Assembly: GCA_035294325.1 (NCBI GenBank)
Contig: DATGLE010000145.1
Location: 1 to 9,928 of the forward strand
Length of the DNA stretch: 9,928 nucleotides
Direction of reading: 5' to 3'
Source: DATGLE01 sp035294325
GTDB taxonomy: Bacteria; Chloroflexota; Ktedonobacteria; Ktedonobacterales; Ktedonobacteraceae
The notes beneath the pieces are model-generated. The model was given only the letters and a program-made list of their open reading frames with translations. It was not told the DNA's origin and made no database searches. Made by a program: the position numbers and the translations under genes. Numbering within the stretch: the first letter of the stretch is position 1; each line of letters begins with the position of its first letter. Shown one piece after another: positions 6,273 to 9,928 of this stretch.

Positions 6273-6299
6273 TGCTGATGTATATACATTCATTCAGCA
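6273..6299. promoter_or_regulatory. Operator-like nested palindrome upstream of the 66-aa ORF
   Basis: TGCTGA (6273-6278) and TCAGCA (6294-6299) form an inverted pair around the perfect 10-base palindrome TGTATATACA (6279-6288). It is about 85 bases before the start of the 66-aa ORF, in an AT-richer stretch. It could be a repressor site. I could not pick a convincing -35/-10 pair beside it. The rest of 6106-6383 shows no gene to me. Confidence 0.3.
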
Positions 6300-6383
6300 C
6301 ATACAGCACGAGAGAGGTGTCAGAATTGCCAGCTATCATTTCTGTGCATGCTGAATCGCTCAGGGGAGAGAGGAGGTGAGAGT

Positions 6384-6584
6384 ATGAGAGGAAAGCTGCG
6401 TGACAAGCGCACTGTCGCCCGCCGCGACATCTTCAAGCGCGAGGATATAGAGCGCCGACGCCCAGGCAAACGCGACTCTCGCTCAATGAGAGCGTTCAGC
6501 TTGCAGTTGGAGGAAGAGGATTACGCGTCCGGCGACGCCGGCGAGGAGGCGCCGGCCCGCTCCCCTCGCAAACCTCAGCCTTAA
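6384..6584 (+). CDS. Small highly charged protein (66 aa), function unknown
   Basis: ATG 6384 has AGGAGGTGAG three bases upstream, an almost perfect ribosome binding site, so it is preferred over the in-frame ATG at 6348, which has none. The 66-residue product has a strongly basic N-terminal half (MRGKLRDKRTVARRDIFKRE, then IERRRPGKRDSRSMR). A short acidic patch (LQLEEEDYASGD, about 39-50) and a Pro/Ala-rich basic tail follow. There is no signal peptide or membrane helix. The basic half could bind nucleic acid, but no family is recognised. It converges on the acyl-CoA dehydrogenase operon, with a shared hairpin (6591-6617) between them. Confidence 0.6.
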   Translation: MRGKLRDKRTVARRDIFKREDIERRRPGKRDSRSMRAFSLQLEEEDYASGDAGEEAPARSPRKPQP

Positions 6585-6590
6585 AAACGT

Positions 6591-6617
6591 GGTACAGGGG
6601 GCAAAGCTCCCTGTACC
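6591..6617 (-). terminator. Terminator of the acyl-CoA dehydrogenase operon
   Basis: Arms GGTACAGGG (6591-6599) and CCCTGTACC (6609-6617) extend inward by GGC/GCT (one G-U pair) around an AAA loop, for twelve pairs. On the minus strand the hairpin starts seven bases after the TAG stop of the dehydrogenase gene and is followed by ACGTTTTT, as expected for rho-independent termination. It may also slow plus-strand transcription from the 66-aa ORF, though no T-run lies on that side. Confidence 0.75.
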
Positions 6618-6623
6618 CCCGGT

Positions 6624-7799
6624 CTAAGGGATATCCACCTGCGGGAAGAGGCGGCGCGCGATAATCAGCCGCTGGATCTGGGCTGTGCCTTCGAAGATAT
6701 CGAAGACCTTCGCATCGCGGAACCACTTCTGAATAAACTGCCTGGTCTCGTCATTCTCGCCCGGCGCTGTAATGCGTACCGCTGCCGCCGTCGCCTTCAT
6801 CACCAGCGCGCCGGCGTATGCCTTGCACATCGAAGCCTCCTTCGAGTTCGGGATACGCTGGTCGGCCATCCATGCCGCGCGCCAGACCAGGAAGCGTGCC
6901 ATCTGGATTTCCTGCCCGATCTCCTCCAGTTCATCCTCGATCTCGCGCCGTCGCAGCGCCGGATAGCCCGCCGGCAGCTCCTCCTTCACCCAGCGACAGG
7001 CCGCCTCATGGGCTGCGCGCGCGATGCCCACCGCCAGCGCTCCCACCATCGGACGCGTCGCGTCGAGCGTCCCCATCGCTGCCTTGAAGCCGCTGCTCTG
7101 GCTTGTCTGGCGGCCCGCCAGCAAATTATCCTTCGGAATGCGGCAGTTCTCATAGATCAGTTCGGCTGTCTGAGAGGCACGCAGGCCCATCTTCTGCTCG
7201 ATACGCCCGACAATCAGCCCCGGCGTCCCCTTCGGCACAACGAAAGGTCGAATGCCCGCGCGGCCCATGCTCTTATCGACGGTTGCGAAGGTGACAACAA
7301 GATCCGCCCGCGCTCCGTTGGTGATGTAGTGCTTGTGCCCATTGATAACCCACTCGTCCCCGTCCAGCACAGCGGTTGTGGACATGCCAGCAACATCGGA
7401 GCCGATGCCCGGCTCGGTCAGCGCCAGCGCCCCCCAGTGCAATTGCCCATCCATGTAGATACTCAGAAAGCGCTTCTGCTGCTCAGGCGTTCCCTGGGAA
7501 AGAATCGGCGGCGCTGCCAGGCCGGGACCGGGAATCGCCGTCGAGAGGGCCGCATCTCCCCAGGCCATCTCCTCCTGCGAGAGCATCGAGAATACATTCT
7601 CCTGCCGCTCCGCCCCCTGCGCTCGCGCCTGCGCAGCCGAGCCAGCCCAGAAACGCTTCTGCATATTCCAGAAAAACGATTCCGGTATCTGCTCCGTGCG
7701 GTCACACTCCAGCGCTATCGGCCTCATTTCCTCGACGGCCACCTGGTGCGCGTAGTCGCGAAACGCTTCCTGCTCCTTGCTCAGTGTAAAGTTAATCAT
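6624..7799 (-). CDS. Acyl-CoA dehydrogenase family protein, catalytic-type subunit of a probable pair
   Basis: 391 residues from ATG 7799 (GGGAG seven bases upstream; an earlier in-frame start would add 24 unlikely residues). Acyl-CoA dehydrogenases are FAD enzymes that introduce an alpha-beta double bond into acyl-CoA. Present are ALTEPGIGSDVAG (126-138, family signature 1, flavin side), HKHYITNG (155-162, with Thr160) and FEGT (369-372), whose Glu370 aligns with the usual catalytic base. Missing are the R-x-x-FG-x-P-I...Q segment (here KEELPAGYPALRR, about 272-284) and QxxGGxGY (here about 346-358). Both normally touch the FAD of the partner subunit. The middle region is also altered: the usual IPEEYGG is absent. 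The gene follows its paralogue after 41 bases in one operon. Probably one half of a heteromeric dehydrogenase; the substrate is unknown. Confidence 0.85.
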   Translation of the reverse strand: MINFTLSKEQEAFRDYAHQVAVEEMRPIALECDRTEQIPESFFWNMQKRFWAGSAAQARAQGAERQENVFSMLSQEEMAWGDAALSTAIPGPGLAAPPILSQGTPEQQKRFLSIYMDGQLHWGALALTEPGIGSDVAGMSTTAVLDGDEWVINGHKHYITNGARADLVVTFATVDKSMGRAGIRPFVVPKGTPGLIVGRIEQKMGLRASQTAELIYENCRIPKDNLLAGRQTSQSSGFKAAMGTLDATRPMVGALAVGIARAAHEAACRWVKEELPAGYPALRRREIEDELEEIGQEIQMARFLVWRAAWMADQRIPNSKEASMCKAYAGALVMKATAAAVRITAPGENDETRQFIQKWFRDAKVFDIFEGTAQIQRLIIARRLFPQVDIP

Positions 7800-7840
7800 G
7801 CTGACACTCCCTCGTGGGTATCCCTCTGAATACACTACTC

Positions 7841-8938
7841 TTATTCCATCGCAGCCGCGTCGCGCATCCACATCTCGACGGGATGATCCTGCATGAAACC
7901 CGCCCCGCCCAGGATCTGCACGGCATCCGTCGTCGCCGACTTCGCGATCCTGACGGCCTGATAATGCGCGGCCTCGGCATCGTGTATAAGCGCATCGTCA
8001 GCGCCGCCGCGATCCCAGTGCGTCGCCGCGTTCCACAGCAGCAGGCGAGCGGCATCGAGTTTCATCGCCATCTCTGAGATCATGAAGGCAATGCCCTGGT
8101 AAGAGACGATGGGACGACCAAAGGCAATACGCTCCCCGGCGTACTTGCCAGCATACTCCAGTGCGGCGCGCGCCATGCCGCAGGCGACGCCAGCCCGCAA
8201 TATGAGGTAGAGCGTGGCCGCGCGCACCACACCGCCATTGCCCGGCTCGCCCAGCATGGCCGCTTCGGGAATCATGACGTGTTCGAAGCGGTAGGATGCG
8301 CTCGGAGCAGCTTGCAGCCCCAGCTTCTGCGTCTCGGGCCTGACGTGCACGCCAGCCAGCGCCTCATCATCCAGCAGCGCGGCACACAGGCCCGCGTTCC
8401 CCACAGTGCCTTCCAGGCGCAGCAAAACGACGCGGGGCCTTGATTGGGCGCCGTGGACTACATCGCGCTTCGTGCCATTGATGACGTAGCCCCGATCCTC
8501 ACGCCGCGCCGTCGCGCTGATATCGGCCAGCGCGTAGCCACCGCTGCGCTCGGCAAAGGCGAGGCTGCCGCGCTCTTTATATCCCTCGCGTCCACAGAAG
8601 GGAACGATATATTCGCTCTGCTGGCGCTCATTCCCCGCCAGGGCTACGGTCAGCGGTCCCATCATCGAGCCGATAACGTTCATCGCCAGCCCGCCATCGC
8701 CAAAACCGAGTTCCTCGGCAATCAGCGCATAGGTGATGGCCTCGATATTACCCGAACCGCCGTAATCTTCGGGAAATGGTGTCGTGAGGCCGGTTTGTGT
8801 GAGCGTCTGCATTAACGCCGCCGCGATATCGCCATCCTTCTCGGCTGCCCGCGCCTGTGGTCGTAACTCATCGCTCGCAACGCTGCGCGCCAGGCGGCGT
8901 ATCTCTTCCTGCTCCTCGGTCGGGGAAAAGCTGATCAT
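7841..8938 (-). CDS. Acyl-CoA dehydrogenase family protein, degenerate partner subunit
   Basis: 365 residues from ATG 8938, with GGAGG eight bases upstream. The fold signature is clear: an N-terminal helical domain with PFPEDYGGSG (54-63), ERIAFGRPIVSYQ (269-281) and QILGGAGFMQDHPVEMWMRD (341-360). The last two normally hold the FAD of the neighbouring subunit. The protein stops at residue 365, just before the usual EGT segment, so it has no C-terminal catalytic glutamate. The alternative base position used by isovaleryl-CoA dehydrogenase appears to hold Tyr (LYLILRAG, about 243-250). Signature 1 is eroded to FAERSGGYALAD (128-139), and the W-x-T flavin motif is KRDVVHGA. It is first in the operon, 41 bases before its paralogue. 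It probably cannot act alone and likely completes the FAD site of the second protein. Confidence 0.85.
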   Translation of the reverse strand: MISFSPTEEQEEIRRLARSVASDELRPQARAAEKDGDIAAALMQTLTQTGLTTPFPEDYGGSGNIEAITYALIAEELGFGDGGLAMNVIGSMMGPLTVALAGNERQQSEYIVPFCGREGYKERGSLAFAERSGGYALADISATARREDRGYVINGTKRDVVHGAQSRPRVVLLRLEGTVGNAGLCAALLDDEALAGVHVRPETQKLGLQAAPSASYRFEHVMIPEAAMLGEPGNGGVVRAATLYLILRAGVACGMARAALEYAGKYAGERIAFGRPIVSYQGIAFMISEMAMKLDAARLLLWNAATHWDRGGADDALIHDAEAAHYQAVRIAKSATTDAVQILGGAGFMQDHPVEMWMRDAAAME

Positions 8939-8989
8939 AAAATATCCTCCGTTGGTTAGACCAGGCCAATCTTCGTCTTGCTTTACCTC

Positions 8990-9018
8990 ATTATGTCAAA
9001 CATCTCTACAAAAAGCAA
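8990..9018 (-). promoter_or_regulatory. Likely promoter of the acyl-CoA dehydrogenase operon
   Basis: On the minus strand TTGCTT (9018-9013), a 17-base spacer and CATAAT (8995-8990) match the vegetative consensus at 3 and 5 positions. The transcript would begin near 8983, 45 bases before the ATG. A nearby TTGACA at about 8999-8994 overlaps the -10 but has no good -10 of its own. Confidence 0.5.
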
Positions 9019-9041
9019 AGCGCCTGCGGTGCTCGCCGCAA

Positions 9042-9102
9042 GATTGTATAATGTCTGGTGGAGCGGGTGCGAAGTACCCGCTCCACCAGACATTATACAA
9101 TC
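9042..9102. repeat. Perfect 27-bp inverted repeat with TATAAT in each arm
   Basis: The left arm (9042-9068) begins GATTGTATAATGTCTGG and the right arm (9076-9102) is its exact reverse complement, with a 7-base loop. Each arm contains TATAAT on its outer side, both reading inward (plus 9047-9052, minus 9097-9092). It lies between the minus-strand dehydrogenase operon and the plus-strand sulfotransferase-like gene, upstream of both. A terminator role is therefore unlikely. No good -35 accompanies either TATAAT. Confidence 0.9.
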
Positions 9103-9151
9103 CTGGCGCGGAGGAGCCGCGCGAAGGCTCGACCAGAGAGGAATGGCAGCG

Positions 9152-9928
9152 ATGACAGAACAGGCAGAAGCATCCAGCAAGAGCGCAGGATTGCAGATTA
9201 TTGGCGCCGGATTCGGGCGCACCGGAACCCTCTCATTGAAAGTAGCCCTCGAACAACTCGGCTTCGGACCCTGCTACCACATGACCGAAGCTTTCCGCCA
9301 CCCGGAGCACGTCCCGCAGTGGCGCGCCGCTACTAACGGCGAGACGGTTGACTGGCACAAACTATTTGAGGGCTATCGAGCGACCGTGGACTGGCCTGCG
9401 TGCACCTTCTACGCGGAACTGATGGAGGCATTTCCCGACGCCAGAGTGCTGCTCACCGTGCGCGAGCCCCAAAAATGGTATGAGAGCGTTAGCAGCACAA
9501 TCTTCCATGTGAGGGCCAGGCGCTCGCGTCTGGCACCATTACCATTCCGCCTGATGATGAAACTCTTCATGCCCGGCCTCTTGCAGATGGTACGCGTGAA
9601 CGACGACCTCATCTGGCAGAGAACATTCCATAACCGCTTTGAGGATCGACAATATGCCATCTCCGTCTTCCAGCAGCATATCGAGGAGGTCAGGCGCAGG
9701 GTTCCCCCCGAAAAGCTGCTCGTCTATGATGTCAGGCAGGGATGGGAGCCTCTGTGCTCCTTCCTCGGCGTCCCCGTACCCGAGAAGCCCTTTCCTCACC
9801 TTAATGATCGCGCTAACTTTCCTCCCTTCGCCCGCAATCTACGCCAGTTGCGCACGAGGAGGATCACAGGTGCCCTTATCGCCCTGGCCGCAGCCAGCCT
9901 TGCCGCCTTCCTCTTCCTGCGCCACCGC
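9152..9928 (+). CDS. Sulfotransferase-family protein with C-terminal membrane segment, partial at right edge
   Basis: An open frame of 259 codons with no stop before the window ends. Start ATG 9152 is placed by GAGAGG about ten bases upstream; the in-frame ATG 9143 abuts that site and is less likely. Residues 18-29 (GAGFGRTGTLSL) match the 5'-phosphosulfate-binding loop of sulfotransferases. VREPQKWYES (103-112) matches the segment whose Arg and Ser bind the 3'-phosphate of PAPS. KLLVYDVRQGWEPLCSFLGV (188-207) is the usual C-terminal element. Such proteins transfer sulfate from PAPS to hydroxyl or amine acceptors; the acceptor here is unknown. Residues about 238-256 (ITGALIALAAASLAAFLFL) form a hydrophobic helix followed by basic RHR, suggesting a tail anchor in the membrane. 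The true end lies beyond the window. Confidence 0.82.
   Translation, partial: MTEQAEASSKSAGLQIIGAGFGRTGTLSLKVALEQLGFGPCYHMTEAFRHPEHVPQWRAATNGETVDWHKLFEGYRATVDWPACTFYAELMEAFPDARVLLTVREPQKWYESVSSTIFHVRARRSRLAPLPFRLMMKLFMPGLLQMVRVNDDLIWQRTFHNRFEDRQYAISVFQQHIEEVRRRVPPEKLLVYDVRQGWEPLCSFLGVPVPEKPFPHLNDRANFPPFARNLRQLRTRRITGALIALAAASLAAFLFLRHR

Noticed and set aside
7008..7829. Plus-strand 273-codon frame antisense to the acyl-CoA dehydrogenase gene
   Set aside because: A GC-driven shadow of a well-supported minus-strand gene, without start signals or recognisable domains.
8983..9222. Minus-strand frame through the 27-bp palindrome
   Set aside because: It is read through a perfect inverted repeat, overlaps the likely promoter and the sulfotransferase start, and has no ribosome binding site.

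Overview
The window looks like a chromosomal segment of a bacterium with about 55-60% GC coding DNA and strong AGGAGG-type ribosome binding sites. My best guess is a Ktedonobacter-like member of the Chloroflexota. The basis is the short TGTAG-led palindromes (GGGGC/GCCCC core) scattered inside genes, plus the gene content; this is an inference from pattern memory, not a database result. The window has three parts: a phage-like virion-structure operon on the minus strand (1-5394), a non-coding and small-gene zone (5395-6617), and a metabolic part (6618-9928) with two acyl-CoA dehydrogenase-family genes on the minus strand and a sulfotransferase-family gene on the plus strand.

The virion operon reads right to left from a consensus promoter (TTGACA, 17 nt, TATAAT; 5509-5537). 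Its genes are a portal protein (506 aa), a 127-aa protein, a 258-aa proline/aspartate-rich protein, an 827-aa protein joining a prohead-protease-like domain to an HK97/Mu gpT-like major capsid domain, and the start of a further gene that leaves the window at base 1. No terminase precedes the portal gene in the window. The protease-capsid ORF contains three in-frame tandem arrays with units of 15, 18 and 39 bp. Each is attached to, or built from, the same TGTAG palindrome family, read in different frames and orientations. An internal Shine-Dalgarno plus ATG at 1752 could still start a free 514-aa capsid protein, so the fusion may have arisen when repeats filled an old gene boundary.

The zone 5395-6617 has a perfect 36-bp inverted repeat (5590-5664), then a good plus-strand promoter (TTGACT, 17 nt, TACACT). 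Directly downstream lie about 220 nt that can be drawn as eight successive hairpins, a candidate structured RNA I cannot assign to a known family. Two small basic ORFs of 26 and 66 codons follow, both with AGGTGAG-type ribosome binding sites.

The two acyl-CoA dehydrogenase-like proteins are each degenerate, in complementary ways. The upstream one keeps the cross-subunit FAD contacts (R-x-x-FG...Q, QxxGGxG) but lacks the catalytic glutamate and the flavin-side TEPxxGSD motif. The downstream one is the reverse. This suggests one obligate heteromeric enzyme, as known for the steroid-degrading FadE pairs of actinobacteria. A 27-bp perfect inverted repeat separates this operon from the divergent sulfotransferase-like gene, which runs off the right edge.
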